Below are positions 36,111 to 44,676 of a stretch of DNA of 64,000 nt, in pieces. The first letter of the stretch is position 1; each line of letters opens with the position of its first letter. Position numbers and translations under genes: made by a program. The DNA comes from Streptomyces sp. GS7 (GTDB taxonomy: Bacteria > Actinomycetota > Actinomycetes > Streptomycetales > Streptomycetaceae). The notes under the pieces were generated by a model. The model did no database searches. It saw only the letters and a list, made by a program, of their open reading frames with translations, and was not told where the DNA came from. Location of the stretch: contig NZ_CP047146.1 of the NCBI RefSeq assembly GCF_009834125.1, positions 5,697,501 through 5,761,500 on the forward strand. The letters run 5' to 3'.

Positions 36111-37592
36111 GTGTCCGTCCCCGCCCCCGTTCCGCATCTGAAACGCAGTCTGCGCCGGTTCGACATCATGGCGATGGGCGTCGCCGCGGTGATCTCCTTC
36201 GACGTGATCGGGCAGATCGCCGCCGGCGGCGGCCAGGCCATCACCTGGATCGCCGTCCTGGCGGTGACGTTCCTGCTGCCGTACGCCCTGATCTTCGCCG
36301 AGACCGGCGCCGCGTTCCCCCAGGAGGGCGGCCCGTACGTCTGGGTGGAGGTGGCCTTCGGCCGACTGCCGGCCGCTCTGACCACCCTGTTCTACTGGGT
36401 CACCAATCCGGTCTGGCTCGGCGGCTCGCTCGTGTTCCTGGCCGCCGAAGCCTGGAACGGCTTCGTCTCCCCCCTGGGCTCCGGCACCTTCACCGACTAC
36501 GTCTTCAAGCTCGTCTTCATCTGGGCCGCCATCCTCACCGCGGTGATCTCGCTGCGCCGCGGCAAGTGGATCACCACGGCCGGCGCCGGCGCCAAGGTGC
36601 TGGCGCTGGCCTTCTTCACCGCCACCGCGGTGGCCTACGGCGTCCAGCACGGCTTCCGCGGGCTGGAGCAGGCCGACTTCTCCCCCACCGCCGCCGGGTT
36701 CCTGACGCTGGTGCCGGTCCTGCTGTTCGCCTACGTCGGGTTCGAGGCGCCCAACGCGGCGGGCGACGAGATGCACGATCCGCAGCGCGACGTCCCGGTG
36801 GCCATCGGGCGGACCGGCACCATCGCCACCTGCTGCTATCTGCTGCCGGTGGCGGCCATCCTGTCCGCCGCCCCGCCCGGTCGGGTCACCGGGATCGGCG
36901 GCTTCATGGACGCCGCCGAGCTGGTCTTCGGGATCTACGGATCCTGGCGGGGACCGCTGCTGACCTGCACCGCGGTGCTGTTCGCGGTGGCGCTGCTGAC
37001 CCAGGGGAGCGCCTGGATGATCGTCGCCGACCGGATGCAGGCGATGGCCGCGGCCGACGGCGGCTTCTTCACCGGCGCGCTGGGGGCGTTCCATCCGCGG
37101 CTGGGCACCCCGGTCCGGATGAACCTGGTCTCCGGCGTCACCGCCACCGCCTTCATGGTCGCCGCGATGAACCTGGCCCACGGCAACGCCGCCGCCGTCT
37201 TCGGCGTCGTGCTGTCCGTCGCCATCACCACCCTGCTGCTGTCCTACCTCGCGCTGATCCCCGCACTGCTGGCACTGCGGCTGCACCACCGCGAGGTGCC
37301 CCGGCCCTACGAAGTCCCGTTCGGCACCCGGGGCTTCACGGTCGCGACGCTGCTGGTCTACGCCTGGATCCTGCTCGGCTCATGGGCGACGCTGTTCCCC
37401 GGCACCCTGGAGGCGGCGGTCGGCATCCCGTACCGCTTCCGAACGGTCTGGGGCGTCTCCCGGCTCACCTTCGAGACGTTCACGCTGGGCACCGTCGGTC
37501 TGCTGCTCGCCGTCGGGCTCGCCGGCTACCTGATCCAGCACGTGCGCACCCGTTCCCACGACGATCAGCACCGGGCCCGCCCGGCCGGCTAG
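36111..37592 (+). CDS. APC-superfamily amino-acid permease
   Basis: The 493-residue membrane transporter has about 12 hydrophobic segments. The opening HLKRSLRRFDIMAMGVAAVISFDVIG, the GGPYVWVEVAFGRLPAA block and FAYVGFEAPNAAGDEMHDPQRDVPVAI are typical of the APC family. It probably imports or exchanges amino acids or amines with protons. GTG 36111 has AGGAGG 9 nt upstream, so the longer open frame from 35970 is not used. Divergent LysR 34616-35596 may regulate it. Confidence 0.9.
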   Translation: MSVPAPVPHLKRSLRRFDIMAMGVAAVISFDVIGQIAAGGGQAITWIAVLAVTFLLPYALIFAETGAAFPQEGGPYVWVEVAFGRLPAALTTLFYWVTNPVWLGGSLVFLAAEAWNGFVSPLGSGTFTDYVFKLVFIWAAILTAVISLRRGKWITTAGAGAKVLALAFFTATAVAYGVQHGFRGLEQADFSPTAAGFLTLVPVLLFAYVGFEAPNAAGDEMHDPQRDVPVAIGRTGTIATCCYLLPVAAILSAAPPGRVTGIGGFMDAAELVFGIYGSWRGPLLTCTAVLFAVALLTQGSAWMIVADRMQAMAAADGGFFTGALGAFHPRLGTPVRMNLVSGVTATAFMVAAMNLAHGNAAAVFGVVLSVAITTLLLSYLALIPALLALRLHHREVPRPYEVPFGTRGFTVATLLVYAWILLGSWATLFPGTLEAAVGIPYRFRTVWGVSRLTFETFTLGTVGLLLAVGLAGYLIQHVRTRSHDDQHRARPAG

Positions 37593-38016
37593 CCCGACAC
37601 CGACCACCGGCACCTCCCCGAGCAGGGTCGACGGCGCCTCGGCCGAGGGGCACCACGCACTGATCGACGACTGCGCGGCGGGGCCGACCACGACCGCGGC
37701 GGCGCCGTCCGGCGAGAGCCGGAGCGGGCCGGACGCGGCGGACGAGACGGCGAACTCCCTTCCTCGTACGCCTGGATGACGCCGGGCGGAGCCGGGGCGC
37801 GACGGGCGGCGGGCATGGCCGGCGCCGGAGGGCGAGCGCCGGTCGCCGCCGGTCCCGGGCTCCGGCGGCACAGCGCCATCCGAGCGAGCCGAATCGTTCT
37901 TCCTGCCTCCGTTCGAGCGAGCCGGGGAATGCGGCGGGACCGACTCGGGCAGCGGTCCGGCGACCGGACACGGGGCCGGCCGGCCCAGTCCCCATGAGCA
38001 GAGCAGGAGTTGACCC
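37593..38016. other. Gap after the permease gene
   Basis: About 424 bp. A + strand stretch at 37624-37776 has coding-like composition (EGHHALIDDC...) but no start codon or ribosome site. It is not called as a gene. The promoter and ribosome site (AGGAG at about 38003) of the tail-tube-like gene lie at the right end. Confidence 0.35.
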
Positions 38017-38439
38017 ATGTCCCACGGAGACGCAGCGGCGGACGCACCGCTCCCCTCGGCCGTCAGCATCGAACTCGGCGCGTTCCAGGTCGAGACGGTC
38101 CGCTCGGTGACCGGTCCGGCGATCGGCGCGGCACCACCCGGCGCCGGCCGGCAACCGGACGGCCCGGGTCGGGCCGGTGAGATCACCATCGTGCGCGGCC
38201 CGGACAAGAGCACCGCCTTCACCGACTGGCTCACCAGATGCCTGGTGGACCGCACCGACGTCCCGGCCCGGCAGGCGGTGACCGTCGTCCACTACGCCGC
38301 CGACCGCACCCCGTTGCGCCGCTTCCACCTCGCCAACGCCTTCCCGACCTCGTGGGAAACCCTGCGCGACGAGGCGGGAGACGGCGCCGCCGAGGAGTCG
38401 GTGACGCTGGAATACGAGGAGTTGACGGTCTCCATCTGA
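38017..38439 (+). CDS. Orphan phage-type tail tube protein (gp19/T4-like family)
   Basis: The 140-residue protein follows the contractile-tail tube pattern: an N-terminal strand (FQVETVRSVTG), a Gly/Pro-rich loop (about 40-55) where the family has variable sequence, GEITIVRGPDKSTAFTDWL, and a C-terminal FHLANAFPTSWETL...ESVTLEYEELTVS, matching the F-x-NAWP...E...L typical of tube proteins. ATG 38017 follows AGGAG. No sheath, baseplate or other tail genes are in the window, so its assembly partner is absent or distant. Confidence 0.72.
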   Translation: MSHGDAAADAPLPSAVSIELGAFQVETVRSVTGPAIGAAPPGAGRQPDGPGRAGEITIVRGPDKSTAFTDWLTRCLVDRTDVPARQAVTVVHYAADRTPLRRFHLANAFPTSWETLRDEAGDGAAEESVTLEYEELTVSI

Positions 38440-38478
38440 ACGGGCCGCCGGATCCCGGCCGTCGTCCCGCACCGGACC

Positions 38479-38512
38479 GAGCCCCGGCTCCACGGACCGC
38501 GAGCCGGGGCTC
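38479..38512 (+). terminator. Terminator hairpin after tail-tube gene
   Basis: A perfect 12-bp stem GAGCCCCGGCTC/GAGCCGGGGCTC with a 10-nt loop, followed by CGCCGTTT. Confidence 0.82.
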
Positions 38513-38518
38513 CGCCGT

Positions 38519-38537
38519 TTCCCGCACCGTGCGGGAA
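38519..38537. promoter_or_regulatory. Inverted repeat TTCCCGCA-N3-TGCGGGAA
   Basis: A perfect 8-bp dyad directly downstream of the terminator and about 90 bp before the F420-oxidoreductase start. It may be an operator or a second small hairpin. Confidence 0.35.
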
Positions 38538-38569
38538 CAACCGGGAACAGAAGCCGGAGCGTTGATCGT

Positions 38570-38608
38570 TACCGCATGCGGTACCGACCACCATGCGGTA
38601 CCGACCAC
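38570..38608. repeat. Tandem 17-nt direct repeat with 14-bp palindrome
   Basis: CATGCGGTACCGACCAC occurs twice, end to end (38575-38591 and 38592-38608). The left junction forms the perfect palindrome TACCGCATGCGGTA (38570-38583). It lies 17 bp before ATG 38626 and looks like iterated regulator sites. Confidence 0.65.
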
Positions 38609-38625
38609 ACGTCCCAGGGGGCCTC

Positions 38626-39516
38626 ATGCCACGTCCGTTCCGCTTCGGCGTCAACATGCTCACCATCGACTCGGGCCCGACCTGGCGCGAGAAGTGCCGG
38701 CGCGCCGAGGAGCTGGGCTATGACGTGCTGCTCGTCCCGGACCATCTGGGGTGGCCGGCGCCGTTCCCCGCGCTGGTCGCCGCCGCGGAGGCCACCGAGC
38801 GGCCCCGGGTGGGCACCTTCGTGCTCAACGCCGGGTTCTTCAACCCGGCGCTGCTGGCCCGCGAGGTGGCCACCACCGACGCGCTCACCGGCGGCCGGCT
38901 GGAACTGGGCCTGGGCACGGGGTATGTGAAGGCGGAGCACGACACGGCCGGGCTGCCCTTCGGGACGCCCGGGCAGCGGGTGGACCATCTGGAGCGCACC
39001 ATCGGCGAGTTGGACCGGCTGCTCGGCGACCCCGAGTACCGGCCGCAGGCCGTCCAGCGGCCGCGCCCGCCGCTGCTGATCGGCGGCAACGGCCCGCGGA
39101 TGCTGCGGCTGGCGGCGCGGCACGCGGAGATCGCGGCGTTCACCGGCGGCCGGCAGGCACCCGGCAAGCCGGAGGGCACCGTGGAGCTGCTGCCGCCCGA
39201 GAAGCTGGCGGCCTCGGTTGCCGCATACCAGGATTACGCCGCGGGCCGCGCCGAGCCGGCCGAGCTGAACATCATCGTCCACCAGGTGCTGGTGACCGAC
39301 GACCGCCGCGCCGCCGCACGGGAGATCGCCGCACGGGGCATGGGGGTGGACGAGGAGCAGGCGCTGGAGGTCCCGACCCTGCTGATCGGGACGCCGGCGC
39401 AGCTGGCCGAGCAGCTGCGCGAGCGCCGGGAGCGGTACGGCTTCTCGTACATCACCGTGCTGGACCCGTTCCTGGAGGCGTTCGCGCCGGTGATCGAGGA
39501 GCTGAAGGGCAGCTGA
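38626..39516 (+). CDS. LLM-class F420-dependent oxidoreductase
   Basis: The 296-residue protein has the luciferase-like TIM-barrel pattern with an N-terminal RFGVNMLTIDSGPTWREKCRRAEELGYD and the motif LELGLGTGYVKAEHD near the F420 site. RPPLLIGGNGPRMLRLAARHAEIAAF is typical of the F420 subgroup (TIGR03621-like). ATG 38626 follows AGGGGG. An open start at 38593 lies inside the tandem repeat and is rejected. The substrate is unknown. Confidence 0.88.
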   Translation: MPRPFRFGVNMLTIDSGPTWREKCRRAEELGYDVLLVPDHLGWPAPFPALVAAAEATERPRVGTFVLNAGFFNPALLAREVATTDALTGGRLELGLGTGYVKAEHDTAGLPFGTPGQRVDHLERTIGELDRLLGDPEYRPQAVQRPRPPLLIGGNGPRMLRLAARHAEIAAFTGGRQAPGKPEGTVELLPPEKLAASVAAYQDYAAGRAEPAELNIIVHQVLVTDDRRAAAREIAARGMGVDEEQALEVPTLLIGTPAQLAEQLRERRERYGFSYITVLDPFLEAFAPVIEELKGS

Positions 39517-39570
39517 CCGGGGGGCGGAATCCGATCGACACGCCGCGGCGCGCGGTGATGGGATCGGATC

Positions 39571-39996
39571 ATGACTGAACTCCAGGTCCGGGCCGCGACG
39601 CCGGCCGATCTCGATGCCGTCCTCGCCTTCTGGAAGATCGCCGCCGAGGGCACCAGCATCAGCGACGACACGGACGGGGTGGCGCGGCTGCTGGCGCGCG
39701 ACCCCGAGGCGCTGCTGCTCGCCGAGGACGACGGCGAGCTGGTCGGCACCGCGATCGCCGGCTTCGACGGCTGGCGCTGCCATCTCTACCGGCTCGCCGT
39801 CCATCCCGACCGCCGCCGGCGCGGTACCGGCGGCGCGCTGCTGGCAGCGGCCGAGGCGCGGTTCACCGCACTGGGCGGCCGGCGCGGCGATGCCATGGTG
39901 CTGGACCGCAACGAGCTCGCGCACCATGCCTGGCGGGCGGCGGGGTATGCTCCCGAGCCGCAGTGGAGCCGCTGGGTCAAGCAGCTCGACGGCTGA
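39571..39996 (+). CDS. GNAT-family N-acetyltransferase
   Basis: The 141-residue acetyl-CoA-dependent acetyltransferase has the GNAT motif A in LYRLAVHPDRRRRGTGGALLAAAE (about 72-95, R-x-x-G-T/G). The C-terminal motif B region RNELAHHAWRAAGYAPEPQWSRW is typical. ATG 39571. It ends at a terminator (40013-40042). The substrate, protein or small molecule, cannot be read. Confidence 0.87.
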   Translation: MTELQVRAATPADLDAVLAFWKIAAEGTSISDDTDGVARLLARDPEALLLAEDDGELVGTAIAGFDGWRCHLYRLAVHPDRRRRGTGGALLAAAEARFTALGGRRGDAMVLDRNELAHHAWRAAGYAPEPQWSRWVKQLDG

Positions 39997-40012
39997 ACCG
40001 CAGGCCCTGTGG

Positions 40013-40042
40013 GAGCCCGCCCCGCATCCGAGGGGCGGGCTC
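40013..40042 (+). terminator. Terminator hairpin after the GNAT gene
   Basis: A perfect 11-bp stem GAGCCCGCCCC/GGGGCGGGCTC with loop GCATCCGA. Confidence 0.82.
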
Positions 40043-40205
40043 GCGCCGTCTCCACTACTTTACAGACCCTTTACTATTGAGTTCCCCTCCCCCGGCGAAA
40101 GGTGTGTGAGCGTCCAGCCATGGGCGAACCTCCCAGTTGTCGAGCGTCCTGGCGACAGGGCGCGGACCTCCCGATCCTGTTCGAACATGGGACGGAGGTG
40201 ACCCG

Positions 40206-41567
40206 ATGACCGACCTGCTCCTGCTGGCCGTGGCACTCCTCCTGACCCTGGCCTGCGGCGTCTTCGTCGCGGCGGAGTTCTCGCTGACGACGGTCGAGCG
40301 CAGCGACCTGCAGCGCGCCGCCGAGCGCGGTGACCGCGGTGCGGACAGCGCCCTCAAGGCCGTCCGCGGACTGACCTTCCAGCTCTCCGGCGCCCAGCTC
40401 GGCATCACCGTCACCGGCCTGCTCATCGGCATGCTGTCCAAACCGGCCATCGCCACGCTGCTGTCCGGGCCGCTGGCCGCGATCGGCCTGCCGCGCTCCG
40501 CCGCGGACTCGGTGGCCCTGGTCCTCGGCACGGCGATCTCCACGGTGGTGCTGATGGTCGTGGGCGAGCTGGTCCCCAAGAACTGGGCGATCTCCAGCCC
40601 GCTGGCCGTCGCCAAGAAGGTCGCCACCGCACAGCGCGGCTTCAGCGCCACCTTCAGACCGCTGATCAGGCATCTCAACAACACCGCCAACCACATGGTC
40701 CGCCGGATGGGCCTGGAGCCGGCCGAGGAGCTGGCCTCGGCGCGCGGCCCGCAGGAGCTGGTGGCGCTGGCCCGGCACTCCGCCAAGGAAGGCGCCCTGG
40801 AGCCGGACACCGCCGAGCTGTTCGTCCGCACCCTCAACCTGGCCGATCTGACCGCGGAGAACGTGATGACGCCGCGGGTCCAGGTGGTGGCCCTGGAAGT
40901 GCAGTCCACCGCCGAGGACGTCGCCAACGCCACCCGCGCCACCGGGCTGTCCCGCTTCCCGGTCTACCGCGGCAGCCTGGACAGCGTCGTCGGGGTGGCC
41001 CACATCAAGGACGTACTGGCCGTGCCGGCCGAGCGGCGCCCCCGCCAGCCGGTCGCCGACCTGCTGCGCGAACCGCTGCTGGTGCCCGAGACGCTGACCG
41101 TGGACCGGCTGCTGGACCGGCTGTCCGGCCGGCGCACGATGGCCGTGGTCATCGACGAGTACGGCGGCACCGCCGGCGTGGCCACCCTGGAGGACATCGT
41201 CGAGGAGGTGGTCGGCGAGGTCCGCGACGAGCACGATCCGATGGAGATCCCCGACCTGGCCCCGGCCGGTACGGACGCGGACGGCCGCGCCATCTACCAG
41301 GCGGACGGCGCCGCCCGTACCGACCGGCTCGAACGGATCGGCCTGCGGCTCCCGGACGGCCCGTACGAGACCCTCGCCGGGCTGATCGCCACCGAGCTGG
41401 GCCGGATACCGGCGCCCGGCGACACCCTGGAGGTGGCGGGCTGGTCGATGGACGTGCTGGACGCGTCCGGCCACCGCGCGGCCCGGGTGCTGCTGCACGC
41501 GCCCGCAACCAACGCTGACGGCGCTGACGGCGCTGACGGCACCGACAGTGCAGAGGGGGCCCGATGA
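40206..41567 (+). CDS. CNNM/HlyC-CorC-family membrane protein with CBS domains (first of pair)
   Basis: The 453-residue protein has an N-terminal DUF21 membrane domain (about 1-190, with VAAEFSLTTVERS and QLGITVTGLLIGML), a CBS pair (VMTPRVQVVALE, SRFPVYRGSLDSVVGVAHIKDVL and DEYGGTAGVATLEDIVEEVVGE) and a C-terminal CorC-type domain (ELGRIPAPGDTLEVAGWSM). The family is linked to magnesium or cobalt transport. ATG 40206 follows GGAGGTG. Its 3' end encodes (A)DGADGADG from the 9-nt repeat at 41514-41540 and overlaps the next gene. Confidence 0.92.
   Translation: MTDLLLLAVALLLTLACGVFVAAEFSLTTVERSDLQRAAERGDRGADSALKAVRGLTFQLSGAQLGITVTGLLIGMLSKPAIATLLSGPLAAIGLPRSAADSVALVLGTAISTVVLMVVGELVPKNWAISSPLAVAKKVATAQRGFSATFRPLIRHLNNTANHMVRRMGLEPAEELASARGPQELVALARHSAKEGALEPDTAELFVRTLNLADLTAENVMTPRVQVVALEVQSTAEDVANATRATGLSRFPVYRGSLDSVVGVAHIKDVLAVPAERRPRQPVADLLREPLLVPETLTVDRLLDRLSGRRTMAVVIDEYGGTAGVATLEDIVEEVVGEVRDEHDPMEIPDLAPAGTDADGRAIYQADGAARTDRLERIGLRLPDGPYETLAGLIATELGRIPAPGDTLEVAGWSMDVLDASGHRAARVLLHAPATNADGADGADGTDSAEGAR
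41514..41540. repeat. 9-nt tandem repeat in coding region
   Basis: GCTGACGGC is repeated three times in frame near the 3' end of the first CNNM gene, encoding an Ala-Asp-Gly repeat. The protein tail is probably flexible. Confidence 0.8.
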
Positions 41568-42586
41568 CCGCGCTCCAGCTGTTCGTGGGGCTGCTGACCC
41601 TGGTCGTCAACGCCTTCTTCGTGGGCGCCGAGTTCGCGCTGATCTCGGTGCGCCGCAGCCAGATCGAGCCGCACGCGGAGGCCGGGGACCGCCGGGCGAC
41701 CAGCGTGATGTGGGGTCTGAAGCACGTGTCCTCGCTGCTGGCCGCCGCCCAGCTGGGCATCACGCTGTGCACGCTGGTGCTGGGCGCGGTCGCCGAGCCG
41801 GCCATCGCGCACCTGCTGGAGCCGGTGTTCGACGCGGTGTCGGTCCCGCACGCGCTGATCCATCCGATCTCGTTCGTGATCGCGCTGGCCGCGGCGACCT
41901 ATCTCCACATGCTCTTCGGCGAGATGGTGCCGAAGAACGTGGCGCTGGCCGAGCCGGTCCGCAGCGCACTGCTGCTGGGGCCGCCGCTGGTCGCGCTGAC
42001 CCGGGCGCTGCGTCCGGTGATCTTCTCGGTCAACGCGCTCGCCAACGCTCTGCTGCGGCTGCTGCGGGTGGAGACCAGGGACGAGGTCGCCGCGACCTTC
42101 TCGGACGACCAGCTGGCGAAGATGGTCGAGGACTCGCGCGCCGCCGGGCTGCTCGACGAGCGGGCCAAGGAGCGCCTGCGGGACGCCCTGGAGCTGGGCC
42201 GCCGCCCGGTCCGGGACGTGGTGCTGCCGGTGGGCAAGGTCGTCTCGGCGCGGATGGGGATCACCCCCGACGAGCTGGAGCAACTGGCCGGCGAGTCCGG
42301 CTTCTCGCGCTTCCCGGTCGTCGACGACACGCGCCGCATCCTCGGCTATCTGCACGTCAAGGACGCCCTGGACGACGCCGCGCCGGGCTCGGCCCCCTTC
42401 CCGGTGTCCGCGCTGCGCCCGATCGCCCGCGTACGGGCCGCGACGCCGCTGGACGACGTGCTGACCGCGATGCGCGGTTCCCGTACGCACCTGGCCGCGG
42501 TGATCGGCGACGACGGGCGGCTGGCCGGGCTGGTGACCATGGAGGACGTCCTGCGGGAGCTGGTGCTGCAACAGCCCGCGCTCTGA
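41564..42586 (+). CDS. CNNM-family membrane protein with CBS domains (second of pair)
   Basis: The 340-residue paralogue has the DUF21 domain (FFVGAEFALISVRRSQIEPHAEAG, QLGITLCTLVLGAVAEP, GEMVPKNVALAEP) and a CBS pair ending GLVTMEDVLRELV. It lacks the C-terminal CorC domain of its neighbour. ATG 41564 overlaps the upstream stop (ATGA), so the pair is coupled and may form a heteromeric transporter or regulator. Confidence 0.9.
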   Translation: MTALQLFVGLLTLVVNAFFVGAEFALISVRRSQIEPHAEAGDRRATSVMWGLKHVSSLLAAAQLGITLCTLVLGAVAEPAIAHLLEPVFDAVSVPHALIHPISFVIALAAATYLHMLFGEMVPKNVALAEPVRSALLLGPPLVALTRALRPVIFSVNALANALLRLLRVETRDEVAATFSDDQLAKMVEDSRAAGLLDERAKERLRDALELGRRPVRDVVLPVGKVVSARMGITPDELEQLAGESGFSRFPVVDDTRRILGYLHVKDALDDAAPGSAPFPVSALRPIARVRAATPLDDVLTAMRGSRTHLAAVIGDDGRLAGLVTMEDVLRELVLQQPAL

Positions 42587-42633
42587 CCCGGGCCCCGCCG
42601 GCACGCGGGAACGGAACCCCCCGGAAACCCATC

Positions 42634-42669
42634 CTGACCGATCGGTTAGATTGCTAACCGATCGGTCAG
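42634..42669. promoter_or_regulatory. Large perfect inverted repeat, TetR-type operator
   Basis: CTGACCGATCGGTTAG - ATTG - CTAACCGATCGGTCAG has perfect 16-bp arms. Each arm itself contains the palindrome ACCGATCGGT. It lies 67 bp before the FAD monooxygenase start. The TetR gene at 43953-44576 next to the monooxygenase is the obvious candidate binder. Confidence 0.85.
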
Positions 42670-42736
42670 TCGCGTTCGCGGCTGCCCACCGATCAGCCAT
42701 CGCATCCGTACGCGTACGCGACGAGGGGGCAACAAC

Positions 42737-43978
42737 ATGGAGCGCACGACCTGCTGCGTGGTGGGCGGCGGCCCGTCCGGGATGATGCTCGGACTGCTGC
42801 TGGCCAGGGCCGGCATCGAGGTGACCGTCCTGGAGAAGCACGGCGACTTCCTGCGCGACTTCCGCGGGGACACCGTCCATCCGTCGACCCTGAACCTGCT
42901 CGACGACCTCGGACTGGGCGAGGAGTTCGCACGGCTGCCGTTCCCCAAACTGGAGGAGATGCGGGCGCAGATCGGCGACACCACCGTCGTGCTGGCCGAT
43001 ATGCGGCGCATCCCGGGCCGGCACAAGTACTTCGCCATGGTGCCGCAGTGGGACTTCCTCAACCTGATCGCCGGCGCCGCCGCCAGGGAGCCGTCCTTCA
43101 CCCTGCGGATGCGCACCCGGGCCACCGGCCTGCTGACCGACGGCGGCCGGGTCACCGGGGTCCGCTACGTCGACGAGGACGGCGCCGCCCGGGAGTTGAC
43201 GGCGGATCTCACGGTCGCCTGCGACGGCCGGGACTCGCCGGTCCGGCAGGCGGCCGGGATGCGCCAGCGGCAGTTCGAGGTGCCGATGGACGTCTGGCAG
43301 ATCCGGGTGGACGCACCGACCGACGCCCTCAAGGGAGGCCGGGTGTTCGGCCGGTTCGGCGGCGGCCAGGCCGCGGTCACCATGGACCGCGGCACGTACT
43401 TCCAGACGTCCTACCTGATCGGCAAGGGCCAGGACGCGGCCCTGCGCCGCCACGACATCCAGTGGCTGCGGGACCGGCTGGGCGCACTGTTCGGCTGGGA
43501 CGACGCGGTGACCGGCACGCTCGGCTCCTGGGACGACGTGAAGCTGCTGGAGGTGACGTTCGGGCGGCTCCGGCGCTGGCACCGGCCCGGCCTGCTGTGC
43601 ATCGGCGACGCCGCGCACACCATGTCCCCGGTCGGCGGCGTCGGCGTCAACCTCGCCCTCCAGGACGCGGTGGCCGCGGCCCGGATCCTGGCCGGACCGC
43701 TGCGCCGCGGGACGGTGGACACCGAGGACCTGGCCCGGGTGCAGAAGCGCCGGGAGTGGCCGATGGCCATGGTGCAGAAGTCGCAGGAGAGCGAGCACGC
43801 CATGATCCGGTCCGCACTGAACGGCACGCTCCGCGGGGACCGGCTGCCGTTGCCGATGAAGCTGCTGCGGCGGGTGCCCGCGCTGCGGACCGTCACCGGC
43901 TACCTCGGCGGTATCGGCATCCGCCCGGAGCCGACCCCGGACTTCGCCCGCGTCAGGGCCGGCGCGCGATCGCGTTGA
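42737..43978 (+). CDS. FAD-dependent monooxygenase (PHBH-like)
   Basis: The 413-residue flavoprotein has the N-terminal dinucleotide fold CCVVGGGPSGMMLGLLLARAG, the substrate-domain DGRDSPVRQAAG (DG motif) and GDAAHTMSPVGGVGVNLALQDA (GD motif binding FAD ribityl). It resembles aromatic-ring and antibiotic-inactivating monooxygenases. ATG 42737 follows GAGGGGG. The 16-bp operator upstream and the flanking TetR gene suggest inducible expression by a xenobiotic or pathway intermediate. Confidence 0.9.
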   Translation: MERTTCCVVGGGPSGMMLGLLLARAGIEVTVLEKHGDFLRDFRGDTVHPSTLNLLDDLGLGEEFARLPFPKLEEMRAQIGDTTVVLADMRRIPGRHKYFAMVPQWDFLNLIAGAAAREPSFTLRMRTRATGLLTDGGRVTGVRYVDEDGAARELTADLTVACDGRDSPVRQAAGMRQRQFEVPMDVWQIRVDAPTDALKGGRVFGRFGGGQAAVTMDRGTYFQTSYLIGKGQDAALRRHDIQWLRDRLGALFGWDDAVTGTLGSWDDVKLLEVTFGRLRRWHRPGLLCIGDAAHTMSPVGGVGVNLALQDAVAAARILAGPLRRGTVDTEDLARVQKRREWPMAMVQKSQESEHAMIRSALNGTLRGDRLPLPMKLLRRVPALRTVTGYLGGIGIRPEPTPDFARVRAGARSR

Positions 43979-44576
43979 GGGTGAAGGTCTCCAACTCCGC
44001 GGCGGCGGCATGCAGATCGAGGTCCGGGTGGGCGAGCCAGTGCCCGATCACCCCGTCGATCGCGCCGCCGATCGCGAGCGCCACCGTAGGGGCGTCGAAC
44101 TCCCGGAGCACACCGGCCTTCTGACCCTCCATCAGCAAGGCGGCCAGGGTCTGCCGGCGGTCGTGGGTGTCATGCGAGCCGGGCGTCTTGAGGCGGGTGC
44201 CGCCCTGGTCGTCGAGCAGCATCTCGGTGATCAGCCGGACCTGGCGACGGTTGTCGCGCTGATAGCCGATCATCGCGTGGACGTAGGCGACGACCGCGGC
44301 CTGCGGGTCCGGGGCCCCGGCCACCCGCTCGGCGACATAGCCGCCGAACTGGTCCAGCACCTGCGTCAGCGCCTCACGCGTGAGGTTGTCCTTCGAGGAG
44401 AAGTGGTAGAGCACCGCGGCCTTGGAGACCCCGGCCCGCTCGGCGATCGCGGACAGCGAGGCCGCCGGATAACCACGGGTCGAGATCAGGTCGATGGTGC
44501 AGTCGATCAGCTGCTGCCGGCGGGCCCGCTCGGTGAACGTCCTCGCGTCGGAATCCGCACGCTGCCGCGGAGTCAT
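43953..44576 (-). CDS. TetR/AcrR-family repressor beside FAD monooxygenase
   Basis: The 207-residue protein has the TetR helix-turn-helix SLSAIAERAGVSKAAVLYHFSSKDNL (about 50-75) and a C-terminal ligand domain. ATG 44576 follows GAGGTG. The open frame from 44654 adds a non-family leader. It converges on the monooxygenase gene, overlapping its 3' end by 26 nt, and is the likely binder of 42634-42669. Confidence 0.9.
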   Translation of the reverse strand: MTPRQRADSDARTFTERARRQQLIDCTIDLISTRGYPAASLSAIAERAGVSKAAVLYHFSSKDNLTREALTQVLDQFGGYVAERVAGAPDPQAAVVAYVHAMIGYQRDNRRQVRLITEMLLDDQGGTRLKTPGSHDTHDRRQTLAALLMEGQKAGVLREFDAPTVALAIGGAIDGVIGHWLAHPDLDLHAAAAELETFTLNAIARRP

Positions 44577-44676
44577 CGCACCCGCACCTCTGTCTTTCGC
44601 CGCCGCCGACCGTCTCGTGTCGACCCGCGGTCCTGCCGACACCCGACCGTACACCGCGGGATAGGATCACCGCGCC

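Noticed and set aside
37624..37776. Coding-like + strand stretch EGHHALIDDC before the tail-tube gene
   Set aside because: It recalls the start of a GH15-type enzyme but has no start codon, no ribosome site and no further match, so it may be chance.
37776..37997. 73-codon + strand frame before the tail-tube gene
   Set aside because: Gly/Ala/Arg-rich product with no ribosome site or recognised domain.
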